Source: Pedobacter sp. UBA4863 (lineage in GTDB: Bacteria; Bacteroidota; Bacteroidia; Sphingobacteriales; Sphingobacteriaceae). From it: DNA of 54,504 nucleotides. Every line of letters begins with the position of its first letter. Within the stretch, counting starts at the first letter, position 1. This document shows, one piece after another, positions 8,645 through 16,902 of this stretch. Under the pieces are notes generated by a model, which searched no databases, had not been told where the DNA came from, and saw only the letters and a program-made list of their open reading frames with translations. The DNA is taken from positions 131,447 to 185,950 of the forward strand of contig NZ_DHDZ01000029.1 in assembly GCF_002399615.1 (NCBI RefSeq), in the 5' to 3' direction. A program made the position numbers and the translations under genes.

Positions 8645-9118
8645 ATGAAAAAAATATTAATGGTAGCTGCAATTGGTGCAACAGTTTTGGCCTCTTGCGG
8701 TAAAAGCGAAAAGCAAGTAGCTTTAGAAAAACAACAAGCCTTAGTAGCATATAGAGATAGCATTAAATTAGATAGTTTTCAACGTGCCGAAGCTTTGGCC
8801 GAGAAACAACGGGTAGAAGCTGAACACCAAGCAGAGCTAGCGGCAGCTAGGCGTAGTGCTGCAAGATCTTACAGTAGTAGCAATACCGTAACTACCTCTT
8901 CGGCAGGCGTAACCAATACACAGGCACAGAAAAAAGGATGGAGTTCGGCCGCTAAGGGTACAGCCATTGGGGCTGGTGTAGGTGCACTAACGGGAGTGCT
9001 TATAGATAAAAAAGACGGTCGTGGTGCCATAATTGGTGGTTTAACAGGGGCTGGTGCTGGTTATGTAATTGGCAGGGCCGAGGATAGGAAAAGCGGTAGA
9101 GTACAGAAAAAGCAATAA
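8645..9118 (+). CDS. Glycine-zipper lipoprotein
   Basis: The 157-residue product starts with a lipoprotein signal peptide ending in the lipobox LASC, with Cys18 as the lipidation site. A charged, probably helical stretch (residues 20-70, rich in A, E, K, Q and R) is followed by a serine/threonine-rich linker. A small-residue segment then follows, with repeated GxxxG-like spacing (GTAIGAGVGALTGVL and AIIGGLTGAGAGYVIG). This resembles the YMGG-like glycine-zipper proteins of the envelope. It is probably anchored in the outer membrane, with the zipper associating with lipid or with itself. The specific function is unknown. A strong terminator follows. Confidence 0.8.
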   Translation: MKKILMVAAIGATVLASCGKSEKQVALEKQQALVAYRDSIKLDSFQRAEALAEKQRVEAEHQAELAAARRSAARSYSSSNTVTTSSAGVTNTQAQKKGWSSAAKGTAIGAGVGALTGVLIDKKDGRGAIIGGLTGAGAGYVIGRAEDRKSGRVQKKQ

Positions 9119-9155
9119 GAATTGGTTTAAGATTTAGTTAGAAATGCAGTAGAGA

Positions 9156-9188
9156 GCGTTCCTGTCTTTTAAGATAGGAACGCTTTTT
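9156..9188 (+). terminator. Intrinsic terminator after the glycine-zipper gene
   Basis: GCGTTCCTGTCTT pairs with AAGATAGGAACGC (one G-T pair, two-base loop) at 9156-9183, followed by TTTTTA. It ends the lipoprotein transcript and abuts the minus-strand ORF. Confidence 0.85.
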
Positions 9189-9378
9189 ATTTTGCAAAAG
9201 CTGAGGTGCTATAAGCCTTATTTTTAATCACAAAAACACCAAGCACATAAGGGTTTGTCTTTCGTATTTTGCTGATTAAGCCTTCGTTTAACGGTGAAAA
9301 TGACTTATACAATTTGTTGGAGAGGGTGCGAATAAATGAGCCATATACATTGGTGTCCTTGCCAAAAGCTAGTGGCAT
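9187..9378 (-). CDS. Small hypothetical protein
   Basis: This 63-residue ORF starts with ATG and ends at the terminator of the convergent lipoprotein gene. The protein is basic (pI high), has no membrane segment or signal peptide, and reads as a plausible soluble domain (FIRTLSNKLYKSF...YVLGVFVIKNKAYS). I do not recognise a family. A pair of 11 bp direct repeats lies about 145 bp upstream, in the same orientation as those upstream of the DUF6266 gene at 53116-53754, which favours a real gene. It could also be the remnant of a longer gene. Confidence 0.45.
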   Translation of the reverse strand: MPLAFGKDTNVYGSFIRTLSNKLYKSFSPLNEGLISKIRKTNPYVLGVFVIKNKAYSTSAFAK

Positions 9379-9745
9379 ATATTATATGTTTCAAAAATTT
9401 TAAGCACTAATCTTAAAAAAGAATGTTTTATTCTTTTATTTAAATTAAGAACAAACACATTATAAATAGAGATTAAACAGGGATATTAGGTATGTTTTAT
9501 TTGTCTTTCATGTGTGTTTTATCCGAGTTTCATCCGAGTTTGATAAAGTGAACACTCTTTTTTACTTCACGTAACAGCAAGAAATAGGGGGGTATAAAAA
9601 GATGTTTTAGCCGTTCTAATAGGCTATGGTTTAAATTAAATATCCTTTATTATTATTAAAACGAACATTTTCAATTTAAGGATGTTTAGTTTAGCAAAAG
9701 CTTGTATTTTGCAGCTAAATAAAATTTATCATTAAAGGATAAAAG
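9379..9745. other. Intergenic region with 11 bp-phased repeats
   Basis: About 367 bp separates divergent genes. It contains the direct repeats at 9521-9553, otherwise AT-rich sequence without a credible ORF. TATTTTG at about 9701 is a partial -7 box for the gene at 9746. Confidence 0.5.
9521..9553. repeat. 11 bp-period direct repeat (2-3 units)
   Basis: Two units, ATCCGAGTTTC and ATCCGAGTTTG, are followed in register by the weaker unit ATAAAGTGAAC. Period and core (CCGAGT) match the array at 53873-53927. Confidence 0.6.
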
Positions 9746-10123
9746 ATGAAAACCGACTTGATAGAAATATTTCAAACCATTAGGGCCGCCATGCAACCTT
9801 ACGAAGCATTAGGCTTTACTGCTAGAATAAATTCTGATACGACCTATGACCTTTGGAGCGAGAAAAACGTAACCTTGTTAGGTAAAAAAAGAAACGAGAT
9901 CTATTTTGCTGGATTAAAAATACTGAAAGCTGACGTTACGCTGCATTTTATGCTGATTTACACTAATCCGGAGGTGAAAGAGTTGCTGCATCCAGCTTTG
10001 CTGAAACTTTTAAAAGGGAAATCGTGTTTTCATATTAAAAAACTAGATGATATATTGATAGAGCAACTGGCAGAGGCGTTTGCTATCGGCTATAAATTTT
10101 ATAAACAAAACGAGTGGGTTTAA
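9746..10123 (+). CDS. Conserved protein, DUF1801-like
   Basis: This 125-residue cytosolic protein has the order expected of DUF1801/YdhG-type proteins: a short helical N terminus, a strand bearing YFAGLKILKADVTLHFMLIYT, then KLLKGKSCFHIKKLDD and a C-terminal helix. No catalytic motif is evident and the function of that fold is not established. Its stop codon lies within the start of the next gene (10 bp overlap), and that gene in turn overlaps miaA. The three are thus probably one operon, perhaps connected with RNA metabolism. Family assignment is tentative. Confidence 0.7.
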   Translation: MKTDLIEIFQTIRAAMQPYEALGFTARINSDTTYDLWSEKNVTLLGKKRNEIYFAGLKILKADVTLHFMLIYTNPEVKELLHPALLKLLKGKSCFHIKKLDDILIEQLAEAFAIGYKFYKQNEWV

Positions 10124-10962
10124 ATCCGTTATTTCAGGAAGATTTTTTTTTAACTGTACAAAGCTGTTACCAAGCCGTAGCAACTGTGCAAACCCATCCG
10201 TTTTATATTGTAGCTATTAGAGAAAAAGTCTATGTAAATCTAATTCCGCTTAACAATGTGTTTTCGGCTGAACAGTTGCTATCGTTACAAGCGGTATATG
10301 CACAAAAGGGCGCTTTATTGGTAAACCTGTGGGAAGATGTTTGGAGAAACAAAAGACAGCAGGTTTTAAGTAGAATACATTCTTTTTGTGGGCTAAACAA
10401 AAGCCTGCATGGTAGAAAAGCAACAGTAATCGATTTAGATATTGCCCAAACCAAGAGCTTTCTGGAAACACATCACCTACAAGGTTATATTAAAACAAAG
10501 TATAACTTAGGCTTGGTAATTAATAACGAATTGCTAGCCGTTGCCTGTTTTGCGGCAGCGAGACCTATGCCAAGTAAAGGCACGCATTATAAATCAGCAG
10601 AACTTATACGGTTTGCTACCAAGGCGGGGTTTACCGTAGTTGGCGGCTTGGGTAAAATAACCAAGCATTTTTTGCAACAGGTTGCCGCAAACGATTTAAT
10701 GACCTATGCCGATAGAGATTGGTCTTTAGGTAAAGGATATGATAAGCTTGGTTTTGATTTTTCGGGAATTACAGCTCCTGTATTCTTCTATGTAGATATT
10801 AAAACAATGAACCGCCATTATGCCCATAGGCTGCCCAAAAAAATATTAACTGCCTTTGATGAGCAAAATGTGCTAAATTTGGATGATTTTTTAACCCAGA
10901 AAGGCTTTTTAAAAGTATTTAATACGGGAAATCTCAAATATCATCTATACCTAAATGTCTGA
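10114..10962 (+). CDS. Conserved protein with a domain like the C terminus of phage homing endonucleases
   Basis: The 282-residue protein starts with GTG at 10114; no ATG exists nearby. From about residue 110 it has the pattern AKxFLxxxHLQGYIxxKYNLGLxxxxELLAVACF, then ELIRFATKAGFTVVGGLGKITKHF and TYADRDWSLGKGYDKLGF. From memory, the same order occurs in the C-terminal domain of many phage homing-type endonucleases and phage hypothetical proteins, where its role is not defined; it may be acetyltransferase-like. No nuclease motif is visible in the N-terminal 100 residues. It overlaps both neighbours (10 bp and 8 bp), so translational coupling to miaA is likely. Function unknown. Confidence 0.75.
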   Translation: MGLNPLFQEDFFLTVQSCYQAVATVQTHPFYIVAIREKVYVNLIPLNNVFSAEQLLSLQAVYAQKGALLVNLWEDVWRNKRQQVLSRIHSFCGLNKSLHGRKATVIDLDIAQTKSFLETHHLQGYIKTKYNLGLVINNELLAVACFAAARPMPSKGTHYKSAELIRFATKAGFTVVGGLGKITKHFLQQVAANDLMTYADRDWSLGKGYDKLGFDFSGITAPVFFYVDIKTMNRHYAHRLPKKILTAFDEQNVLNLDDFLTQKGFLKVFNTGNLKYHLYLNV

Positions 10963-11881
10963 TAAAAATCTGTTAATTGTATTGGGTGCAACTGCCGTTG
11001 GAAAAACCGCCTTGGCAGTACAACTGGCTAAAGTATTTAATGGCGAAATAATTAGTGCCGATAGCAGACAGGTTTTTAAGGGGATGGATGTAGGCACGGG
11101 TAAAGATTTGTTAGAGTATCAAATAGATGCACAACAAATTCCCTATCATCTTATCGATATTAAAAATGCAGGCGAACGATACCAAGTAAATGCCTTTAAA
11201 AACGATTTCTCCGATGCGTTTGCCAATATCCAACATCGTAAAAAGTTACCGATATTGTGTGGTGGCACAGGTATGTACATCCATAGTCTGTTGCAAAACC
11301 ATGATTTGACCGCTATACCCGTAAACGATCTATTGCGCAAAGAATTAGTTCAAATGGATAAAACTGCCTTACAAGATAGGCTTAATAGCTTCCCTTTGGT
11401 ATGGAGACAGCACGCTGATTATAGTTCGTCGAAACGTTTAATAAGAGCCATAGAAATTGCCGAATATTTAACTGTAAATGATTATCAGGCAGAAGAAAGA
11501 CCTGTGTTAAAACCATTGGTTATTGGGCTATACAATGACGTAGAGGTACGTAGGACTAAAATTTTGGCTAGATTAAACCAGCGTTTGCATAGCGGTTTAA
11601 TAGAAGAAGTAGAAACACTGTTGTCTAGAGGGGTAAGCCAAGAAATGTTGATTTTTTATGGCTTAGAGTATAAATTTGTGGTTGCTTACCTTAATAATGA
11701 AATTGATTTCGAAACCTTAAAAGAACGTTTAGGGATTGCCATTTGCCAATTTGCCAAAAGGCAGATGACCTTTTTTAGGAAAATGGAGAAAGATGGCGTG
11801 CAAATTAATTGGATAGCAGCCCAAGAAGATAGAGCCGCGGTAAAAAATGAAGCTATAGCTTTAATAAGACAACATTTTTAA
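10955..11881 (+). CDS. miaA: tRNA dimethylallyltransferase
   Basis: MiaA transfers a dimethylallyl group to N6 of adenosine 37 in tRNAs that read codons beginning with U. The 308-residue protein has the P-loop GATAVGKT at residues 11-18, the SADSRQVFKGMDVGTGK segment with the catalytic aspartate and substrate-binding residues, and CGGTGMYIHSLL. The C-terminal tRNA-binding part carries FYGLEYKF and FAKRQMTFFRK. It is the last gene of a three-gene overlapping cluster. Bacteroidota often carry two miaA paralogues, and this diverged copy may be the second type. Confidence 0.9.
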   Translation: MSDKNLLIVLGATAVGKTALAVQLAKVFNGEIISADSRQVFKGMDVGTGKDLLEYQIDAQQIPYHLIDIKNAGERYQVNAFKNDFSDAFANIQHRKKLPILCGGTGMYIHSLLQNHDLTAIPVNDLLRKELVQMDKTALQDRLNSFPLVWRQHADYSSSKRLIRAIEIAEYLTVNDYQAEERPVLKPLVIGLYNDVEVRRTKILARLNQRLHSGLIEEVETLLSRGVSQEMLIFYGLEYKFVVAYLNNEIDFETLKERLGIAICQFAKRQMTFFRKMEKDGVQINWIAAQEDRAAVKNEAIALIRQHF

Positions 11882-12017
11882 TTAAAATTATTGCATCTTC
11901 GTTTTTTGTACAATTAGCGTCATTCCGATGTTAGGAAGAATTTATTACTTCGTAACTGTTATTTAATAGGTTTTTCACTATACTTTAAATGACGAAAAAA
12001 TTTAATACAAACCATCA

Positions 12018-13136
12018 ATGGATAAAAAAATAAAGCCAATTATCAAATGGACAGGAGGGAAGTACCGCGAATTTGCTTTATTTAACAATTATATCCCATC
12101 TTTTGAACGTTATATTGAACCCTTTTTTGGAGGTGGCGGTGTTTTCTTTGCACTACAACCTAAAACTCCAGCTATCATTAACGATAAAAGCGCCGACCTC
12201 ATTCGTTTCTACCAACAAATAAGCCAGCCTACTTTTAAAGAGGAGCTTTATAATTATGTGCATGCTTGGGATGAAATTAAAAACCTTTCGGCAGTGCTTT
12301 GGGAAAAATGCGAGGTCCATTTTATAGCCTTCGTAAAAGAAACCAATCAATTACTGGCAGAAAGCATTGAAAAAAACCTTCAGGTTTTGATTAGTGAACA
12401 GCCAACCTTAAGTAATACTCTCTTTATTGTAGATTCTGCCTTGTTCCAATCTTTCCTTAAAGATAGTTTGCTAGATAAGGCTCGCAGAGTACAGCATATT
12501 TGTAAAAAGGAAAGTAGGATATTTAATGTTGCCGAGTTAAAAGCACATTTTGAAACAGGTATTAAAAGCGGGATGTATCTGTTTTTCCGTAAATTAATGA
12601 ACAGTAATGCCGCTAAACCAATTTTTTCTGATGCTAAGGCTGCCGCAAATTGGTATTTTGTGCGAGAATTTTGCTATGCCGCTATGTTTAGGTTTAATAC
12701 CAAAGGAGAGTTTAACATTCCGTACGGAGGTATAGCTTACAATAAAAAGAATTTTAAACAAAAGGCCGATTTGATTTTTGCAAAGCCTGTTCAAGATTTA
12801 TTTAGTAAAACCGAAATACATCATCAAGATTTTGAAGAGTTATTGGCTAAGGTAGTGCTAAAACCTACAGATTTTATCTTCTTAGATCCGCCTTACGATA
12901 GTGAGTTTTCTGAGTACGACCAAAACTCCTTTACAAAAACCGACCAAAAACGATTGGCTAACTTTCTTGTTAGTTGCCCTGCAAAGTGGATGGTGGTCAT
13001 TAAAGAAACTCCTTTTATTCGCGATATTTATACACATCCTCGAGTAAAAATAGTAACTTTTGGGAAAAATTATACCTATAACGTAAGAGGGCGAAACGAT
13101 AGGAGCGTTACGCACTTGGTAATTACTAACTATTAA
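12018..13136 (+). CDS. DNA adenine N6-methyltransferase (D12 class), modification subunit
   Basis: This 372-residue enzyme belongs to the D12 class of adenine methyltransferases with Dam, DpnM and EcoRV. Motif X is KWTGGK (10-15), motif I is EPFFGGGGVFF (34-44) and the catalytic motif IV is DPPY (290-293). The region between motif I and DPPY, about 245 residues, contains the target recognition domain and is longer than in Dam. Specificity is not predictable here. Four bases downstream begins a PD-(D/E)XK nuclease gene in the same direction, so the pair forms a type II restriction-modification system. No C-protein gene is present. Confidence 0.88.
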   Translation: MDKKIKPIIKWTGGKYREFALFNNYIPSFERYIEPFFGGGGVFFALQPKTPAIINDKSADLIRFYQQISQPTFKEELYNYVHAWDEIKNLSAVLWEKCEVHFIAFVKETNQLLAESIEKNLQVLISEQPTLSNTLFIVDSALFQSFLKDSLLDKARRVQHICKKESRIFNVAELKAHFETGIKSGMYLFFRKLMNSNAAKPIFSDAKAAANWYFVREFCYAAMFRFNTKGEFNIPYGGIAYNKKNFKQKADLIFAKPVQDLFSKTEIHHQDFEELLAKVVLKPTDFIFLDPPYDSEFSEYDQNSFTKTDQKRLANFLVSCPAKWMVVIKETPFIRDIYTHPRVKIVTFGKNYTYNVRGRNDRSVTHLVITNY

Positions 13137-13140
13137 GCCT

Positions 13141-13758
13141 ATGGAAAAATACTTGCAAATAGCGCCCCATGTGTTTAATTGCAAGGTTTGTCCAACCCGT
13201 TGCGATGGTGTAAGTAAAATGAACTACATTTTCGAAAACGACTCTAAGTTTTCTGAACACTACGAACAACAACTGATCGATCATATCAATCAATACACCC
13301 CATTTAAAGCTCATAAAACTACCCAAAAAGGCTTTCCCGATATAGAAGTGTTTAACGCTGCCGGTCAACGTTTTTTTATTGAAGTAAAAGTACAGCGCCG
13401 TACCTTTATGACAGTAGAAAAAATACTGCCCGAAAGTAATTTAAAGCCTTCGGAAACAGTGGCGCTTAATTTAAGCGACTTAAAACGGTATTTCGAGTTA
13501 GAACAAACTCATCATATCCATATTTTTATTTTTTGGGTATTACTTAACCGCCCTTGTGTTTTAGGGAGTAATGAAAGTCAATTTTATTATCGTTTAGCTT
13601 CAGAGTTAAGACCTATTTGGCAAAAAGAAGCGAACAAAAGAAAGTTTCGTAGAAAAAGCGGCGAAGGCGATGAGGTAAATGGAGTCCATTTAGGCGTTAC
13701 TACTAATTATCATTTTAGTTTAAAAGAACTAAAAATTTGGGATGGTAAATTAACCTAA
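13141..13758 (+). CDS. PD-(D/E)XK type II restriction endonuclease
   Basis: The 205-residue protein contains the nuclease signature PD at 66-67 and EVK at 81-83 (D67, E81, K83), within GFPDIEVF...FFIEVKVQ, as in PD-(D/E)XK restriction enzymes. The N terminus has closely spaced cysteines (C14, C17, C21) that might bind a metal. A basic stretch (KEANKRKFRRK) lies in the last quarter. It begins five bases after the end of the methyltransferase gene, which strongly supports a restriction-modification pair. I do not recognise a named isoschizomer, so the recognition sequence is unknown. No truncation is seen. Confidence 0.82.
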   Translation: MEKYLQIAPHVFNCKVCPTRCDGVSKMNYIFENDSKFSEHYEQQLIDHINQYTPFKAHKTTQKGFPDIEVFNAAGQRFFIEVKVQRRTFMTVEKILPESNLKPSETVALNLSDLKRYFELEQTHHIHIFIFWVLLNRPCVLGSNESQFYYRLASELRPIWQKEANKRKFRRKSGEGDEVNGVHLGVTTNYHFSLKELKIWDGKLT

Positions 13759-13917
13759 TGTAACAAAAATGTTTAGTTTTTAGTACATTCCCTTAGCAGC
13801 CTATAGCTTAAATTTTTCATTTGCTTTAGTTCGTTTAATTTGTTGATAATCAATTTACTGATGTTTGTTTTGTTTTTGATTTTGAAAGCAATTGGCATGT
13901 TGTTTGAACATTTGGTT

Positions 13918-13929
13918 ACAATTAATTGT
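13918..13929. promoter_or_regulatory. Palindrome upstream of the outer membrane protein gene
   Basis: ACAATTAATTGT is a perfect 12 bp palindrome, about 36 bp before the ATG at 13966. Its position would suit an operator or it may be chance in AT-rich DNA. Confidence 0.25.
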
Positions 13930-13965
13930 TGTAATTAAAGTAGTAAAATCAAATTTTAAAAAACA

Positions 13966-14493
13966 ATGAAAAGACATACCAAATTTATGGCGACCGCAGT
14001 GGCTGCGTTAGCTATGTTTATCACAAATGCGAATGCTCAAACTGCTTCAGAACCTACCAATCCGTCTAGGCAGAAATTAGGAATTGGTGTAAACCTAGGT
14101 ATTCCTACAGCCGATGGTTATAGCTTTGCACTTGGCGCCGATTTAAGATACCAAATTGATATAGATAGACAGTTATCTGTTCCTATTACTGCGGGTTATA
14201 CTGCCCTAAAAATAAAAGAAGATTTTGGAGGCGGTAGTGTAGGTTATATTCCTGCAAAAGCAGGTTTAAAATACTTTTTTAGCGATACAGGGGCAGGTGC
14301 TTATGGCTTGGCAGAAGCTGGTGCTGCGTTTGGAACTAACAAAGGGGCAGGTACTTCATTTGTTTACTCGCCTGCTATTGGTTATGCCTGGAACAACGGT
14401 TTAGATTTAAGTGCAAAGTACGAAGGCCTTTCTAAAGACGGCGCTAACAATGGTTACGTAGGTTTACGTTTGGCTTATGGATTTAAGTTGTAA
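13966..14493 (+). CDS. Small outer membrane beta-barrel protein
   Basis: The 175-residue precursor has a Sec signal peptide (residues 1-24, cleavage after NANA). Alternating hydrophobic strands with turn-rich glycines follow: KLGIGVNLGIP, YSFALGADLRY, LSVPITAGYTAL, IPAKAGLKYFF, GAYGLAEAGAAF, DLSAKYEGL and YVGLRLAYGFKL, ending in the aromatic/hydrophobic terminal strand expected of outer membrane proteins. This suits an eight-stranded OmpA/OmpX-like barrel. Ligand or partner is unknown. It is monocistronic with a good terminator. Confidence 0.8.
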   Translation: MKRHTKFMATAVAALAMFITNANAQTASEPTNPSRQKLGIGVNLGIPTADGYSFALGADLRYQIDIDRQLSVPITAGYTALKIKEDFGGGSVGYIPAKAGLKYFFSDTGAGAYGLAEAGAAFGTNKGAGTSFVYSPAIGYAWNNGLDLSAKYEGLSKDGANNGYVGLRLAYGFKL

Positions 14494-14536
14494 AAACTGG
14501 TTTAGTAATCAATTATAATCACAATATAATAATATC

Positions 14537-14567
14537 AAGCCTCGGTAATTTTTATCGGGGCTTTTTG
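14537..14567 (+). terminator. Intrinsic terminator
   Basis: AAGCCTCGGTAA pairs over 12 positions (two wobbles) with TTATCGGGGCTT, followed by TTTTT. It ends the barrel-protein transcript. Confidence 0.85.
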
Positions 14568-14658
14568 TGTTTTTTGAATTATAAGTGTTATTTTGAGCAA
14601 AAAACAAAACAAGTTGTTAATGGATTGTGCTACACGTGCAATTCTATAAAATAATTTT

Positions 14659-15207
14659 ATGCAAATAAATAAATATCTTGGCCTATTTGCCATGGCCGCT
14701 TTGTTGGCGTGTAATAATGGCAACAAATCTGCCACAGCCGAAACAGCAGATAGTACTGCCCTAGTGAATGCCGATACGGTTAGCGTAGCTGCTTTAGATT
14801 TTAAAGATGAAAAACTAAAACACATTTATAGCGCTTATATTGGGTTAAAAGACCAGTTGGTAGCTACTAAGTTTGAAGAAGCAAAACAGCATGCAAGTGA
14901 ATTAGCTACGGCCCTAAAAGACGTGGTAGGTTGCGAAAATGCAGCACTAATTGCCCAAAAAATAACAGATGCTGCGGATATTAAAACGCAACGGGCTGTA
15001 TTTACAGGCCTAAATGTAGAACTGATCCCAGTTTTTAAACAGGCCGAATTAACTTCGGGTACTATTTACGTACAGCATTGTCCAATGGCCAATAATGGAG
15101 ATGGTGGCGATTGGTTAGCTTCTGAGGAGAAAATCCAAAACCCTTATTATGGCGACGAGATGATGGAATGTGGAAGGGTAGCAGAAAAAATAAATGCTAA
15201 AAAATAA
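14659..15207 (+). CDS. DUF3347-domain lipoprotein
   Basis: This 182-residue precursor has a lipoprotein signal with lipobox LLAC (Cys18). The mature part fits DUF3347: helices with YIGLKDQLVATKFEEAKQHASELATAL, then YVQHCPMANNGDGGDWLASEE and NPYYGDEMMECG. The HCPMAN element with nearby cysteine and methionines resembles the metal-binding domain attached to CusB-like efflux proteins in Bacteroidota, so copper binding in the periplasm is plausible. No efflux genes are adjacent, so that is inference. It has its own gene unit between terminators and gltA. Confidence 0.82.
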   Translation: MQINKYLGLFAMAALLACNNGNKSATAETADSTALVNADTVSVAALDFKDEKLKHIYSAYIGLKDQLVATKFEEAKQHASELATALKDVVGCENAALIAQKITDAADIKTQRAVFTGLNVELIPVFKQAELTSGTIYVQHCPMANNGDGGDWLASEEKIQNPYYGDEMMECGRVAEKINAKK

Positions 15208-15242
15208 ACTTGTTATTTATATGTAAGATAACAAAACAAGTA

Positions 15243-15250
15243 TATATTTG
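15243..15250 (+). promoter_or_regulatory. Candidate -7 box of gltA
   Basis: TATATTTG matches TAnnTTTG and would give a leader of about 55 nt before the gltA ATG. No TTTG is found at the expected -33 distance. Confidence 0.4.
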
Positions 15251-15310
15251 TTACCATCTTGATTTTAATACTTAGAAAATAAAACTTATCATTATAAAAA
15301 ATTTAAATAT

Positions 15311-16582
15311 ATGTCAACTACTGCAGAAATTAAGATAGACGGACAGACTTATGAGTTTCCAGTGATAACAGGCACGGAGGGAGAGAAGGCTATCGATATT
15401 TCAAAATTAAGAGATCTAACAGGTCATATCACGTTAGATTTTGGTTATAAAAATACGGGTTCTACTAAAAGCGCAATCACTTTTTTAGATGGAGAACAAG
15501 GCGTTTTAAAGTATCGTGGGTATCCTATTGAAGAATTGGCAGAAAAAGCATCTTTTTTAGAGGTTGCTTATTTGTTGATTTATGGAGAGTTACCTAGTAA
15601 AGAAACATTAGATAAATTTCAGAAAGAAATTAGCATGCATACGCTAATTCATGAGGATATGAAAAAGTTTTTTGATGGTTATCCGTCAAAATCACATCCT
15701 ATGGCACAATTATCTTCGTTGGTATGTTCGCTTTCTACTTTTTACCCAGAAAGCTTAGAGCCTAACCAAACCGAAGAAGAAAAAAATCTTACCATTATTA
15801 AAATGTTAGCCAAAATGACCACCATTGTGGCTTTCATCTATAAAAAATCTTTAGGACATCCGCTTATCTATCCTAAAAATAAATACGATTACATTACTAA
15901 CTATTTATGGATGACCTTTGGTCAACGTACCGAAGATTTCGAGCCAAACCCGAAAGTGGTAAGTGCAATGAATAAGTTATTAATTCTTCATGCAGACCAC
16001 GAGCAAAATTGCTCTACTTCTACAGTAAGAATTGTAGGTTCTTCAGATTGTAACCTTTATGCTTCTATTTCTGCTGGTATTTCGGCACTTTGGGGGCCAC
16101 TGCATGGTGGTGCAAACCAAGCGGTAATAGAGATGTTAGAAAAAATTAAGGCAGACGGCGGCGATACCGATAAATGGATAGCAAAGGCAAAAGATAAAAA
16201 CGATCCTTTCCGTATGATGGGTTTTGGCCACCGTGTGTACAAAAACTTTGATCCAAGAGCTAAAATCATTAAAAAAGCTTGCGATGATATTTTAGAAAGC
16301 CTAGGGATAAATGATCCGGTATTGGAAATTGCCAAAAAACTGGAACAAGCAGCCTTAACAGACCAATATTTTATCGATCGTAAGTTATATCCAAATGTAG
16401 ATTTTTACTCGGGTATCATATACAGGGCATTAGGCTTCCCTTCAGAAATGTTTACGGTGCTTTTTGCATTGGGTCGTTTACCTGGGTGGATTGCGCAATG
16501 GAAAGAAATGAGAACCAACAAAGAGCCAATTGGCAGGCCACGTCAGGTTTATGTGGGCGATGTGGACAAACACATGAAATAA
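15311..16582 (+). CDS. gltA: Citrate synthase
   Basis: This 423-residue type II citrate synthase condenses acetyl-CoA and oxaloacetate at the entry of the TCA cycle. The catalytic triad is visible as H265 (GPLHGGANQ), H307 (GFGHRVYKN) and D364 (NVDFYSG). The N-terminal domain (TEGEKAIDISKLRDLTG) is of the hexameric, Gram-negative type. Length is normal. The gene is monocistronic with its own terminator, as usual for Bacteroidota. Confidence 0.96.
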   Translation: MSTTAEIKIDGQTYEFPVITGTEGEKAIDISKLRDLTGHITLDFGYKNTGSTKSAITFLDGEQGVLKYRGYPIEELAEKASFLEVAYLLIYGELPSKETLDKFQKEISMHTLIHEDMKKFFDGYPSKSHPMAQLSSLVCSLSTFYPESLEPNQTEEEKNLTIIKMLAKMTTIVAFIYKKSLGHPLIYPKNKYDYITNYLWMTFGQRTEDFEPNPKVVSAMNKLLILHADHEQNCSTSTVRIVGSSDCNLYASISAGISALWGPLHGGANQAVIEMLEKIKADGGDTDKWIAKAKDKNDPFRMMGFGHRVYKNFDPRAKIIKKACDDILESLGINDPVLEIAKKLEQAALTDQYFIDRKLYPNVDFYSGIIYRALGFPSEMFTVLFALGRLPGWIAQWKEMRTNKEPIGRPRQVYVGDVDKHMK

Positions 16583-16614
16583 GTACTCTCTTTACAACCA
16601 AATATATTAATGCT

Positions 16615-16640
16615 AAGCCGGTGGATTTCCGGCTTTTTTT
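16615..16640 (+). terminator. Intrinsic terminator of gltA
   Basis: AAGCCGG (16615-16621) pairs with CCGGCTT (16629-16635), followed by a run of T. Confidence 0.88.
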
Positions 16641-16648
16641 GTGGGTTT

Positions 16649-16665
16649 AACCCTCCGATTTATCG
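16649..16665. repeat. Half of a dispersed palindromic repeat
   Basis: AACCCTCCGATTTATCG is identical to the beginning of the inverted repeat at 44548. It sits directly after a terminator in both places. Between here and 16840 I see nothing else. Confidence 0.45.
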
Positions 16666-16844
16666 AAACAGAAATGAAAAGAGGGGTATTATTACGAGTT
16701 GTTTTACGAAGCACCTGCGCAACAAACTTGAATACCATTAAAAAACATAAATGTTCAATAAAAAATCTTAATACGGATAAATTTACTCCTTTTGCACCGT
16801 TGTAAGTTGCTTCTAAATGATGTATTTACAGATAGCTTAGGAGT

Positions 16845-16885
16845 AAAAAAAACGAAGTAATCTTTTCAATTACTTCGTTTTTTTT
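16845..16885. terminator. Bidirectional terminator
   Basis: A-run plus ACGAAGTAAT (16852-16861) pairs with ATTACTTCGT (16869-16878) plus a T-run. It can end transcripts from both sides and most clearly serves the minus-strand mlaD operon. Confidence 0.85.
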
Positions 16886-16902
16886 CTTTTTTAAACCCTT
16901 TG

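Noticed and set aside
12018..13136. Orphan Dam methyltransferase
   Set aside because: A PD-(D/E)XK nuclease gene follows at once, which makes a restriction-modification pair more likely.
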